From positions 1,015,835 through 1,079,834 of the forward strand of contig VFFE01006594.1 in NCBI GenBank assembly GCA_008921705.1: DNA of 64,000 nucleotides, read 5' to 3'. A program made the position numbers and the translations under genes. The DNA comes from Burhinus oedicnemus (lineage: Eukaryota > Chordata > Aves > Charadriiformes > Burhinidae). Positions 1-13,300 of this stretch are shown piece after piece. The notes beneath the pieces are model-generated. The model did not search any database. It saw only the letters and a program-made list of their open reading frames with translations, and had not been told where the DNA came from. Positions within the stretch are counted from its first letter, which is position 1. Every line of letters begins with the position of its first letter.

Positions 1-430
1 ACCAAATATAGATAGGAGGTACTAATACGATAATGATGTAGTAAAATCTGTACATAAACCATGCAGAGAGTCCTGTTTGGTGTGCTTGATTTGCGGGAAA
101 CCACCGAGCACCCAGCCTTGCCCAACTCTGAAATAAATCATCGATATCTCATCCTGGCTATTGCACACTGGGTAACGGATCTGGTATTTCGGACAACATC
201 AGTGTGATATCAACATCTTTCCCGTACTAAAAGGCTAAACACAGGACTGTACCAGCTGCTAGGAAAATTACTAATAACTCTTACTGTGGCCTAAAGGCTT
301 CGGAAAATCTAGCACCTCATGCTAAGCAAAGCCAGGCAAACAGCACAAATCACACCATACTATAATCCTCAGTAATTCATTCCAATTAATACTTCCCAAT
401 TTACACTAAACAGCTAATATCCCTCAGCAT
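1..430. other. Upstream intergenic flank, no gene seen
   Basis: AT-rich unique-looking sequence before the CpG island. I see no coding exon, tRNA, CR1 end or simple repeat. It probably contains distal promoter sequence of TMEM65, but no element is recognisable by eye. Confidence 0.6.
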
Positions 431-584
431 ACAACGCTAAGAGTTTGGGAGGGAGCTTCCTCAGGCGCCGGGTTTCGGAAGGCAGCGGCCGCTTCACCCC
501 CATTATGCCCCTCAGACCGACCGGCCTCCCCCGCAGTCAGGCTGCTTCCCCCTCAGCGGCGAGGGCCGTGGGCCCCGGCCCTGA

Positions 585-680
585 GGCGGTGGCGGGCCCC
601 GGCGCGGCCTCCGTCGCCCCCTCAGGGCGCCCGGGCGCCCTGAGGGGGCGACGGAGGCCGCGCTGGCGCCCGCCACCGCC
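585..680. repeat. 96-bp near-perfect GC-rich palindrome (cruciform-capable)
   Basis: Read outward from a centre between 632 and 633 (within CCCGGG), bases pair without interruption from 602 to 663, giving 31-bp perfect arms with no spacer. Pairing continues to 585/680 with mismatches only at 601/664 and 598/667, so 46 of 48 arm positions pair. Both strands therefore encode the same short peptide in shadow frames. It lies about 280 bp upstream of the TMEM65 start codon inside the CpG island. It could be a true inverted duplication able to form a hairpin or cruciform, or a fold-back assembly artefact. Confidence 0.9.
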
Positions 681-962
681 CTGCGCCTGCGCGGAGCCGC
701 CCCCCGCCCCGCCCTGCCGCCGGCGCGGGGCCATGGGCGGCAGCGGCTGAGGCGACCGGCAGCGATCGCGGAGCGGAGGTGCGGGGCGGGGCGGGGCCGG
801 GCGCGGCGCTGCCGCCGCTGTCGGCGGGAGCGACCGCGGGGCGGTGACTGGCTTTGCGGGTACCCTCGGTCCCGGTGAAATCGGCCGCAGGGGAGCGCGG
901 CCGGGGGACTCCGCGGCGGGCGTTTCTGGCGGCCCCGAGCGCCGCCGCCCTTCCCCTGCCCC

Positions 963-1311
963 ATGTCGGCGTGGCTCGGCCGGGCGGCGCTGCTGCTGCT
1001 GGGGCGGCCGGGGGGCCCCGCCGTCGCCGCCGCACCCTCCTCCTGCCTGGGCTCGCTGCGTGGCCCGCCGCGCTGCTGCTGCCGCCGCCGGCTGGGCAGC
1101 CTGCGAGGCGGCGCCGAGGGGCTGCTCCTCCCGCGGGGGTCGTCGCCGCCGCCGTCCGGGCGGGCGCTGGGCACCCACCCCAAGAAGGAGCCGATGGAGG
1201 CGTTGAACACGGCGCAGGGGGCCCGCGACTTCATCTACAGCCTGCACTCCACCGAGCGGAGCTGCCTGCTGCGGGAGCTGCACCGCTTCGAGTCCATCGC
1301 TATCGCCCAAG
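963..1311 (+). CDS. TMEM65: TMEM65 coding exon 1
   Basis: Encodes residues 1-116 plus the first base of codon 117. The exon begins at the ATG within the CpG island and ends at CAAG|GTGAGC, a strong donor. It carries the presequence (Arg/Cys/Leu-rich, with a CCCRRR cluster) and the conserved soluble segment ending in [10 protein letters not shown]. The open frame runs past the donor to 1592, but that extension is intron 1. Confidence 0.96.
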
Positions 1312-4300
1312 GTGAGCGGAGACTCCCTCAGACCCCGGCGGGCCGAGGGCCGGCACCCGCCGCCTCCCTCCATCCCTCCCTCCCCGCCCGGGGCCGCGCT
1401 GAGGGCGGGCGGGGCGGCGGCGGCCCCGCGGGGATGGGGAGGGCCGGGCCGTTGCGGGGACGGAGCCTCCGAAGTTTGGGTGCGGCGGGTCCTCCCGCTT
1501 TCGCCCAAGCGACTCCTTCGGGCGGCCGAGCGAGTAGGAAACTCCAGCAGGACAAGGCATCGAGAGGCGTGTGCCCGTGTGTTTTAGCGTAGTCGGGTGT
1601 GAGTGGGGCACACAACCTGAAGTTTAGTTTCCAGAAGCATCTGCAGCACCTTCAGAACTTAAAACGACCCACCACGCCAAATCCTCGGAGTGTTTGTCAT
1701 CTCATGAGGAGTTTCGGAGAAGCGTGGGTGGCCGTTTTTCGGAATGGGAGTAGGAAAGTGTGTCTCTCGTCAAATCCTGTTGATGCTAGTGCAGCAATAA
1801 ATTGATTTCAGACCTCTTTAAGAGACGCTGGGCTGCTGTTACTCTGGGAACTCATTCATGAATTACACTTCCCTGCACAGAGAGCTGCCTGCTTGCCGGC
1901 ATTGCTTCTTGGAAGTGTCGGTTCTATTGTGGGAAGGTGTGTATGTTCCTGGGAGTTTTATAGATGTATCTCTGAATATGATGCTATGCAACACCCATTA
2001 AAATAATTCATGGTGATTTTTTTTTTTTCTGATCCAACAGCTCTGGCCAACTTGACACTTTTCCTTAAACAAATCAAAACCTGACAAAACCAAATCCTCT
2101 TAGTTACAACCTCGGTACTTCTGGTTCTGTTGCTTAGCTGTAATTTATGGTCCCTATTGCAATGAAGATGATAGCGGGTACTTAAGAGATCAGTGTGCAT
2201 TTGATCTAGGCCTCTTTGTGACTTTGATAGTAGCGTGCCCTTGGAAAGGGCATTTCTGTGCCTTGTGGCTTTTCTGTACACGCCTGGAAGAAACCTTGTG
2301 GTGGGCAGAGAGCAGGTCTAGGGGTCAGCTGTGGGAATGCTGCTTTCATGAAGAGACAGAACCTTTTCAGGTACCTCTTTGGTTTTGTTTATAGCGCACT
2401 TGGATGTATACACTAGTGTTTCTAGTCAGAGCCAGAGTAGTTCGCTTGAACAGTTCATTTTAAGAGCAGCGCTGCTGTTTTGCGGAGTGTGAATTGGTTG
2501 TATTTGTTTTCCAACATAGTGGGAAGTATGCTTTGAGCTGTAAGTTGATGCTAACATTTGAATACTAACAACTAATACTCTTTCTAAATAAATCCTTCTC
2601 AGCTTCTGAAGGGCTCTTGCCATGAGGTTTCTGTGTGAGTTTCTATCTCAGCAGTTATTGTTCAGGTGAAACTGGGCTGCTCGCAGTGCTTCTGTGTACC
2701 TGGAGGATCATGTTGTGGATATCGAAACAGGACTTTAAAATGCATTTCGGTATAATGTCTCAAAGTTTATATAGAGATAATTCAACAGATGGTCCTATTT
2801 AATATCTTGTTGCTCAGTTGTTGTTAGCTATAGTGTGAAAGTCTGTTTCTATAAAATGCTGTGACTTTCTGATGATTCAGTATTTAGAAGACAGAGTAAC
2901 AAAAGCATTAGTTTGATTTTAGAGACTTTACTGCTTATTAGTAAACTGCAAATTTATTTCAGTAGTGGAAATTGCAGTTCACTTGGGCCCAAAACTCTGA
3001 GCGTTAATCTCACCGGAGAGATTGTTTCAACAAAACCTCACTTGTGGGCTTTGTAGTCTCGGACATAAGGGCTGCACAAGGTGTTGTAATGCCATCACAC
3101 CTTGGTCCTTGGAGTTAGAATCTCAATCTGCTCAACCAGTAGCTTGATAAGACTTTTTCAAAAGTAACCTTTTCCTTTAGCCAGCTCCATTCATGTTTTT
3201 TTTTTTACCAGAGTGCAGCATGATAACATCTGTCAGCTTTTAACTCCAAGAATTTATATTTCTTTGTGTGTTGTGGAAAAAAGAAAAGTCGTAACCAAGA
3301 AGGGCTTCTAGTAAGTCTCTTGAATAAAAATTAGAGGGGAAAAAAATCTTAAAAATATAGTGTGTACCTTGTGTACATTCCCTGATATTCTAGAAAATTA
3401 AAATCAGGTGAACAAGAGCAGAAATGTGGCACAGAAATCATTCAACACTGGTAAAACAGGTGCTCAGCTTTCATTAGATGCACCTACCATAGCAGTGGAT
3501 CCTCTTTGGTGTGCACTTGTGGAGCTGCTCTGGGCTGAGGAAGGGACTGGTAATGCCAGAAGTTCCTGGGGCGGATGGATTGCCCGTAGCTGTTTTCTGT
3601 AGAGGATTGACACTGACAGAATTTAAATTTTATGTGAAGGAAGGCAGTGAACGCAGAGCCAGGCTCTTGAGGTGTCAGATGTGTATCATCTCTCTCAACA
3701 CCATGCAGTGCCAGAAGAAGACAAAGTGAATAGAAGGGCTGCACTGGAAAGAAAATGACATGATTTCTGAGCTAGATGTTGATACTACATAATTCACATG
3801 GTTTATTATGGTTAGATCATGTTTTTGCATGTTTGCTCTTCTCTGCTGTTGAAATGGTGACTGTGCAGGAATGATCTAACTAGGTACACAGGTTGACTGT
3901 GAGTAGCAGATGGGGGGTAAGAGGTATTTATGCCCTGCTTTCCAAGTACTTTCTCCAATCCTCTAGTGTCACTTTTTATTTTTTTACAACTGATGGAGTT
4001 CAATCAAGTCAAAATGGTTTTGGAGACGTTGGGTTTCTTGTTCTTCTCATTTGGTGGCAGCATGCTGTAGGTCCCAGTAGCTGATTCTTTAGATGAAGTT
4101 GCTGGTTCTACTCTTGTGTTGATTTCCGATGAAAGTGATCCAAATGCAACCTTCAAATTCACGTCTCTACCTGCTGAGTAAATTCCTGTGTCCTGTTTGA
4201 GTCCAAAAAATCAGCCTCTCCTCAATCATGAAATGCCTGTGCAGTTTTGCTACTGTGCTTAAGCTTGTTTCGTGCCTGTGATCTTTTCATACTTCTATAT

Positions 4301-7300
4301 GGAAAGGGAGGTCTTAGTCCGTACCCTTCTTAACACAGTCCTTACGGGGTTAAGTTTTGACCTTATTCCTTCACTACCTCTTCTGTGCCCTAACAGACCC
4401 CATATCAGCTAGGGGAAGCTGTCAGCAATATGGGGAGACCTGGGCACATCAAGAACCAAATGGGGCCTGTTCCTCAGCCCATTCCCAGGCCTACCACCAG
4501 AAGGATGCAGTTCCATCAACTAATTGCCCTAGCGCGAAATATGACAGGACACACTATCTGTGGCCTCCGCTAATGGCAGAGGCTGCAGGGAAACCCATCC
4601 TTTGCTGCAACTGCTACGGAGGACGGTCCTCAGGTAGGTGAGTCGTAGCTGTTGACCTTTAAGTTAGGTGAGTCTCTGAAGCATTTTTGAAACTTAACAC
4701 ATCTGTTTGCACTATAGTCACAAAAGCTGTAGGTGGGGAGAGGTTTGTGGCAGGATGGCTTGGAAAGTGTTCCTGCCATCACCTTGTCACCTGTCTTACC
4801 TGGATGCTTATGTCTGGACTCTTAGAACTCGCAGATACCGAGCACTAGATTTAAACAGTTTATCTTGTTAATAAACACTGAGATGCTTCTGCTCGTTTTA
4901 GTGCATCAGTCAGAAGACAGAGCTCTATCTGTGAGTTTGTGATAGAGGATGGCAGTGAAGCTGAGAGCCTGAGTTTACATTAGTAGATGGATTTTGCCCA
5001 GGAGAAGCTGGGGGGAAGGCTATAAAACTGAATCTTGATGGAATTGATCTCAGAAGATATTTTGAGAACTGCCCTGATTTAGACTATAATCTGTATCTTG
5101 CTACCTATCTTAAAATGTAGTTAAAATATCACTAAGTTGCTGTCTTTGAAGACAGCTGTAAGACCTTCTCACCTGGATTTAGTTTTCCTTCATTAAAGAC
5201 TGACTTTTTTTTTTCTCCTTCCTTCCCTTTCCAATGTTGGAAAGGTGAATAGTCTCACGTTTTCCCAGGAGGAGGTTTGAAACAAAGTTTTTAAATTTCA
5301 GCTTCTGTTTCTTGTAAGCATGTCAGTCAGCCAGATGGAGATGATACATGTGGACTTGAATAGAAATATTGTATTTATAGTTACAGAAACACCGAAGTAG
5401 CAAGTAGGTCAAATCCTTTTAAGTGTAATAGTTCTGCTTTCCTGTTCCTGGAAGTGGTGCCCCATAATCAAGGCTTAGTTTTGTTGGCAACAGACAGTCA
5501 AATCCTCCTTCATGTCGCTCATTTCCTGCATAGGGGAGCTGAAAGTGTAAAAATCTTACTGGCAATGTGGAGAATAATTTAATACTTCTGACCTTCTATA
5601 GCAATTTTCCATTATAAAAGACTGATATGAGAAAGAAGATGTAACTTCTTTCTTAAGGCACTTATTCAGGTTTTCTACCTTTAGTTTCCAGCATATGATG
5701 TGAAATGACTCGTGAAAGCACTTCTAAGCAGTGCAGCAAGCCCAGTAACAAGGAGGAAAAAGACTAAAGGGTTTCACTTGCTTAAATAAGGAATATTAAA
5801 CTTAGCATGTTTGCTGCGTCTTTATTTCTTCTGAGGGTACTGTTGTTCTTATCTCTGCTGGGTTAAAATATCCTTGAACCCAGATGTAACCACCTTCCAT
5901 TAATAATACTAACACAATGGCTATCTAGGGCCTCTAAGAAATCTCAGATTTGGTCATGAGAGAATCCATTACTTTCCCATATTTTATTGCAAAGATGGGA
6001 AAACAATTCCTATTTTCCCATCTTTGTGTACATATACATAAAATATATACGCAATATATGTTTTATACTTATATGTGTGTATATACACAATATATACTTT
6101 TGTGTATATATAAAATATATAATTTTTTAATATATAATGTACATACACTGAACACAATTCCTTGAAAATACAAAGTTGCATTTTATATTTTAAATGGAAG
6201 GGTTTTGTGATGTGATCACAGAATAAAAGGCCTTCTGAAGTGTAATTGCTTGTTTCTCTGCCTGTTGAGGTTGCATATTAACTGGAAAGCATGCGAAAAC
6301 CCAGTAGCAGTGCATTCTTGACAGCTGGTTTTGTTGGCTTAATTTGCAGGTCTCACAGAATGCAATCTCTAGCTAGATCTCTTTGAAGGCACTGGTATGT
6401 CGTACTATACATCGTTTAACCAATGATCTGCCCAAACTGCTGTATTCTGATAGAAAAGTGTTCAGAATTTCAAGTTACTGCATCTTGTCTTTGTTTAAAA
6501 AAAACCCAAGTGAGTGCTGTGGGTAAAGGGCACCACATCCATGCGTTCAATGGGGCTGACAGCTGGGGCAAGATCTTCTTGTGGGAATTTGCAAGCTTTT
6601 AGCTGTTGTTGGGTTAAATTGTACCTTGCTATCAGAAGAAGTATCTCCTGTTTATGATCTGGTGTTAAATTTATGAACTCTTCAGTATACTGGAATAGCT
6701 TAGGGAGCGTTAGAGCTTAGATGCCTCTAATTCCACAACTTTAAAAAGAAAAGTTAGTTCGTAGGACTACAAATGTCATCAAAGACAAACAGCTTTACTG
6801 AGATTTTAGACACTTCAAACATGATCTTCTATGAAAAAGATTACTTTTGTTGCAAGTGTCAGTTACTTCTTGCTAATGCAAACAAACAGTTCATCTGCTG
6901 TGGGGGTTTAGATACCACCTATGAGACCTTCAGAAACCACCTGATATTTTACTACCTCTTTTTGGTAGAACTTAGTCTATGTTAATGCAACAAAGCATGA
7001 TTTGATCCTTCTGGAATTATTTGTCTTGTTTAAAGAGTGATTTCATGGTGGAAGTGTGAGGTTTCTTGGGAGGACACCCGGCCCGCTGAGCAGGGAGGAG
7101 AAGGAGCTGGCGTGCCTTGGCAGGTACAACGGTACCTGGTGGGGATGGTTCTCTCTCCCTCTCTCCTCTGCAGGCCCAGCATACACCAGTGAACTCTGAG
7201 CTGTGTGTGGAGAAAGATCATCTACTCTCCTTTGCTGTGACCTAAGTCAAGAAATTGTTTTTTAACTCTAGTGTTTGATTGCTACTGTAGGAAAAGGTCT

Positions 7301-10300
7301 TCTGGCAGACTGCTGGCAAGTGTCTAATTTGCAAGTTTGAAGTGCCCCGCCAAGCTGGTAAAATGACAAACTCTTACCAGCCTGCCTGCATGCAGTCCCT
7401 TTGTGTTCTTAGACCACTAAAGCATACACCAGGGCTATTGCTAATCTCACTGCTGAGTCAAAAATATGCAGTGATGAAAGGAATATTATGTTTCCGATGG
7501 AAGCATGTGCTATCACTTTTTGCATCTGATTTTTTTTTCCTTTCCAAAATCATTCACCCTTCTCTTGAAGGCAAACTGCAGAAGGAAGAATGCCATACTG
7601 ACTCTACTGATATATTTCTTTAAAGTCTACAGATGGAACTGTTCTGTTTTCAAATGGTGATCATCTATGTAATGTAAAGTATTTTATTACCTGTGACAAA
7701 CTATTATAAAAGACTTCTCACCCTAAGTGTCAGTTAACACTAATATTAAATGCTAGCCATTTACTTGAAATTGATGCCATTTTGCCAGGAGAAAAAAAGA
7801 AGTCTGGAATATGAGTTACGTCTTTTTCTGGTTGCTCTGACACTATTTTTCTTAAGCCTTGGTGAAGAGAGGGAGAAATCATAAGCTGTATTCGGTCCCT
7901 TAGCTGTCATGTGCTTCTCTGTGTGCTTCTCTGTCTGGAATACTTGATGCATAAACCTGCTGTGGCTTTCCCAGGCCCCGCTGTTGAAGAGCAGAGCTCT
8001 GTCTTCTGCCCTGCTCAGCGAGCTGGGGCAGAGCCTGGCTGGGGAAAGCTGGATTCTCACTCTGCTGACAGCTCGCAGTGGTTATGTAGATTTTGTGACC
8101 AGGGCTAAGGCTGGTTGATCAAGTGAACCCTGCAGCTACTCTGTTGAGTAACAGGTAGAGGTGGTAGGTTCATCCCCTTTTTATCCCTAGATTGGATTCT
8201 TACTTGCTATGAAATTTAGTTAATTTTTTTTTTATTAGAGTCTCTTTTCTTACATCCTGTCTCAAGAACATGGATGCCTGTTATGCTGAAAAAGTGCATG
8301 GGAAGGTCTGTACTCTGCATGGGAGTGCCTTGGTTAAGAGATTTAATACTTCTGAAGTCCTATTGAGATGTATGTTCCATTCGCCAAGAAAGCTTTCAAA
8401 AGTGAAAGGACGCTTTAAAAAAAAACCCCAGGACAATCAAATCCCAGAAGTCCAAAGCAAAAAATGCATGAACAAAACCTCACCTCCAAAATGTACTCTT
8501 GAGCAGTAGAAAATCTCCATTTCCATTGTTCATTCTAGCACTTACTGTGTTGCATCAGTCAATCAGACATTGCATGTCTTTATTGCAATGCTGCTTCGTG
8601 TTTAAGCTTTCTTTCAACTGGATGCATATGACTTATTTGGACTTCCTTTTTAAAGTTACAATAAAACTGCAAATTTAGGTAGTCTGGGGAAGTTGAATTT
8701 TTCATCATGTTGTCATCTCAATACACCTATAGTATCTTGTGGAAACATGAACTATGTGGAAAAATTTTCATAAAATTTTAACTTTGAATAAATTTGGTAA
8801 TACTCTTTTTCTGCTTTAAAATCCATTTGTGAGGCTTATTCTATTCGTGCTAATATAGATGGTACTTTGGGACAGGGCCATGCATATATTGCTTAAGCAT
8901 TAGAAGGTTTTGATTTTGTGGTTTGCTTTCTTAAATATTCTGAAATTTTACTTGCTCATATAACTTAAAGCAGGTTCTAGTTGGAGTTCTCTGTTTAAAT
9001 GTAGCAATTTTGCAGTATGTTTTTGCAGAGGAGAGCCTGCAAACACTCAAGTGGAATTGGTGCAAGATCTAGAGAAATCCAGTCATCTTAGTGTTTACAA
9101 AGGTTCTTTCCTTGCTGGCGGATACTCCGGTGTTCATTGGAAGATTTTAAATAATGACTTACTGCTGTCTTGCTTTTGAAAACTCATTGTAGCATCCAGA
9201 TATCCCAAACCACTGATACCACGTGAGCAGCCAGCGAAGGAGGTAGTATCACCAGAGACGACCAATGCTTTTGGTACAGTAAAAAAAAACCCAAAAAACA
9301 AACAAAAAAACCCCACCAACCCCAAACAAAAAAGTGTGTTTGCTAAGACATGGCATTGCATAAGGCCAGCAGACTGCTGGTTTGACGGACTTTTCTGCTT
9401 GCTTGTTTTGATGCAGTTGGCATGTATTGCTATAAAAAATAAAAGTACATAGGTTTTGTTTGTTTATATTAATATAAAGTGTTCAGTCTCAAGAATTTCA
9501 GTGATCCCTGTGGTACTTGGTGGATGCACTCTTAATGTGACCGAAGAAGTGTTTCAAGCCCTGGTCTTGTGGAAACTCTCCTGAGCTAGTACTCGACCAG
9601 AGATTTCGGTCTGTGAAACAGCTTCATTTACTTGAAGAAGCTCAGTGTCATCTACCTTATACCTCTTCCTAGAAAAGTGTTGTGCATTAAATTACACAGT
9701 CCAAACTGTTTGAAAATATAATAATTTAGTTAGCTGCCTTTGCCATTCCTTGCAAGTAATGTTTTAGTAAAGATAAAATAGAAGATTGCTTCGGTTAAAG
9801 TTTGTTTTCCATTTTGCATGTGTTTAAGCATGTGATGTGTACAAAATATTTGTCATGCATGAAAATTTTTTTTTAAATCATGAATTAAAAAAAAAATCTA
9901 AACCTTGAACTGTTTTTCTTTAACTGTATGTGTCTTGTGTAAAATAACGCAGTTAATAGGAGAAAGATTTTCCTTTTAGCTATCTTGTCTGGTATAAGGA
10001 GTGCTTTTGATTTAGGTCTTCTTAGGGAAGATCACTTGAAATGCAACTTTTACTTATAATGCAACTTAAATCTTTCAGAGTGATAGATTAGAAACACTTA
10101 GATCTCCATGTAATAGGCATGAATGAAATGGATTGTGTTTATTCTGTGAACACAGAGGTACTGTTTCAGTGTGTAATCAAAATTAAAAGAAAATGAAGTC
10201 TACCAGTTTCTCCAAGATAAAGAAATTATTTAAAGCTTACTCATTCAACTGAAAACTCTTAGCTTTAGTCAGCCTTATTTATTATTTAATCAATCCAAAT

Positions 10301-13300
10301 ATGGAACTACAGAGGTGGCTGGTGCTCTGGGAGAAAAATCTTTTCTAAAAACAAAAGTGGAAAAATGAGATAAGTATGCCATGTGAACAGAGTACTTAGG
10401 GAAGCTGTCTTGGATCTCTCTGGTGCTGGCTTTGTTTGGGTTTTTTTGCTGGTAAAGTGTCTCAGATTGGAGAAAGCTGGACTCAAATGTGTGAGCTGTC
10501 TTGTGCCCTCTCCACTTTTTGTTTCTCCTTAAATTAGCATGGTGTTATTTCAAAAACCTGAAAGTGCATGTTCTTGTTTCCGTTTTGTTGCTGTGTGTGA
10601 GAACTTCCTTTAACTTTGAACCCACCCCTTGGAATTTTTGGGATGTGACTAACCCATGCCTGAAACAAAACCCTTGCTTCCTCTGATGGGGAGCTTTTTA
10701 AGGCAAAGCCCACAAAATACTGTTTTTAACCCAGCAGAGTGCATATTTCATTCAAAACTATGGGATGTGAAATCATAGCTGTCTTTTCCAATGTTTATTT
10801 ACTTTGGTTTCTTAGATATTTGAATGTTAATTATTAAAATATCCACCCTAGCAGCCTTAATAAATACTGATACTTGCTACTTGCTGTAATTTTTTTTTTC
10901 TGCATCATTTGCCAGTTTCGATTTGTATTATGTGATGGGTTCATCATATTAATTGCTTTTGGGGTATTCTTTGAGGTTTTTTTAATTCAATTTGGACAGA
11001 CTGGCATGCTTTAGCTTTTGGCAAATTCCAACAGGTCATTTATTTTAACTCACATGTTTCTGTCTAGATAATAAAAAGAGCAAATAAAAACATATTTGAA
11101 GACTGCAATATTACGTGTTTGGAGATGGGGTATATTCTGTATCAACTCACCTGTTGCCTTAAAGCAGACATAAGGAGCAGGTGGTTTGTTTTATTCTCTC
11201 CTATTGCTTGTACCCAGGGATAAAACCTTTCCTCAACACGCTTTCTAAATACTTTGTAGCTTTTAGGATGTCAGATAGGAACACAGGCATTTCTAGAATT
11301 AAAACTTGCCTTGCTGTTTGGCAGTGATCCTGGTGAAAGGCTCCTGCATGACCTGGGGGAACGACAAAGCCTTGAAAAAATCTTTTTCATTTAAAAAAGA
11401 ATGGAAAAATTGGAGAGCAAGAGGCTTCTATGGTGAGGCCAACTTGAACTGAGAGGAGCCAGAGACATGGGTCTCAGCAGTGGCCCAGGCTTTGGTTCCC
11501 AAAGCTCGCTTCTCAGAGATAGTCTGGGACCTGTCAGCTGGACACCAGCTGTTCTTTCTAAAACTTTCTGGGAAGCCTTCAGACAAGGTTAGGAGGAGAC
11601 AGAGGATACATTGTGTGATTCTTGTCATGGGCAGAGGTCTGTCTGCTTGGTGGTGTGTCGATGTATGTAAAGCTGTATTGCCACAAAGCTCAGGTATTTT
11701 CTTCAGGTCCAAATGCTTATTGTGAACCAACAGGCAATTGTTGCATTTTGACCTGCTGCATTTTTCTTTTAGACATCATCAGTTTCTGGTTGTTGTACTG
11801 TTAAAATAACTTTTTTGCTTATGGCTTTCAGTTATTTGCTCTTGATAGCTTTTGGCTCTATGCAGTGATCCAGCTCTTACTGCTAGCCAGTTTGCTATAA
11901 CTCATCTTACACTATAAGTATGAATCATCAGTCTCTGTTAGGATATTATCCCATCTTTCATGGCAATCTGAATGGGCAGAAATTGTGGTTTATTGGCTTT
12001 ATTGAGTTTCATGGAAGACTGGAGAGAAATGTGCGTGGAACAAACCAATTTCTTTAGCCAGCTGCTCTTTTAAATACCATCAGCATGTATTTTCAGATTA
12101 CAAATAGCTTTTTCAATCCAGCTGTTTCTTTGCTTCATTAAGTCCTGACAACAGGCTGATTTTTACAAAGCACAAGTAAAGATGTGATGTTACAAATGTA
12201 AAATTAACTGTTTTGTTCAAGATGGAGATGTAAGAATTGCCTGCTGGATCCACAGCCATCTTGCCCAGTAAATAAAGATTTTTTGCCAGAGGGAAGAGAT
12301 GGGAGAGCAGCTTGAAATCCCACCCCCCCCCCCCCCCCCTTNNNNNNNNNNNNNNNNNNNNGGGGGGGGGGGGGGGGGGATCAGATGTGGGATAAAACTT
12401 CCCACTGTGGGATAAAAGCATACATGGATGAGCTGTGGATGAGCTAATGTGTAATAGATGTGACTTGTCTGTATGGATGCGGATTTACTGTTGGCTTCAC
12501 CCAGGCAGTGCAAAGGGAGCATCCTGTTCTCTCCCCCTGCCCTAAACAGCTCTGGGTGTGCAGTCCCATTCCTGGTTTCCATACTAGCACTGCCATTCTT
12601 CTCCGGGCCTGACTGTACACCTGGCTGAGCATAAGTGCTAGAATAAAGAAAAAGTCCCAAATACATGATCAGGAGGGAATTTGGGAGCGGGAGGAAAAGT
12701 GTTGAATTGCCCCTTGCAGCAGCAACATGACTTTATATCACTTCAAGGTATGGTTTTGTATTTGACCTAAGGTTCTGCCTTTCCTGTTTTCTCATGCGAA
12801 GTGCTGTGAGGCTTTTTGTTCCTCAGGCGGGAGTCGTTCAGGGATCCCTGTGTCACTAACAGCTCATTCAGTGACTTGCACTAGTGAGCAATACTGTTTC
12901 GATCTCCTGGGTTACACTTTTAGTATTGTCAAGTACTTGCAATTATATTTGGGAGTATTTTTGACCTTGAAATCCCTCTTGTGACTGGGTAGAGAGCTGT
13001 CCCTCTTCTCCCTTCGTCTGGCTCTCTATCCAGGATTATTTCTGCTAGGATCAGTGGCTGCCCCCCTGTATCACACCACAGTTTGCTTCAGCACTGCAAA
13101 AGGCATCCTCAGCCTGAATCCATCCCCTTCCTTGCTGCTGGAGAAGAGGGTGTGTAAACATTGCCTAGACCTTGGCAAGGCAGATGAGAATGAGAGAGGG
13201 AAGGATGCTGGAGGCACACTGAAATCAGCTCCCATCGCACAGCATGGAAAAAAAAGCTGTAGGAGTGCAAATTTCATTAAGGTCTCCAGTAAATACTGGC

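Larger units (their letters stand above)
440..1520 (+). promoter_or_regulatory. CpG-island promoter of TMEM65
   Basis: Composition changes sharply near 440, from AT-rich flank to extremely GC- and CpG-rich DNA, and returns to ordinary composition near 1520-1600. The island contains overlapping GC-box-like repeats (GGGGCGGGGCGGGG around 783-796) that could bind Sp/KLF factors. No TATA box is evident, as is usual for broad CpG-island promoters of housekeeping-type genes. The island spans exon 1 and its first codons, so the transcription start should lie between about 700 and 960, but the sequence alone does not fix it. Long open frames on both strands here result from the base composition. Confidence 0.85.

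Noticed and set aside
512..1508. Long minus-strand open frames (240 and 323 codons) opposite exon 1
   Set aside because: They result from the extreme GC content of the CpG island: Pro/Arg/Gly-rich, no domain, and overlapping a proven exon and the palindrome.
1312..1592. Continuation of the exon 1 frame to 1592
   Set aside because: It lies past a strong GTGAGC donor, and the homologous protein continues in exon 2.
5950..6181. Tyr/Ile-rich frames on both strands
   Set aside because: Produced by the AT microsatellite.
12113..12666. Two minus-strand frames across the gap
   Set aside because: They read through N bases and homopolymers, so the proteins are artefacts.
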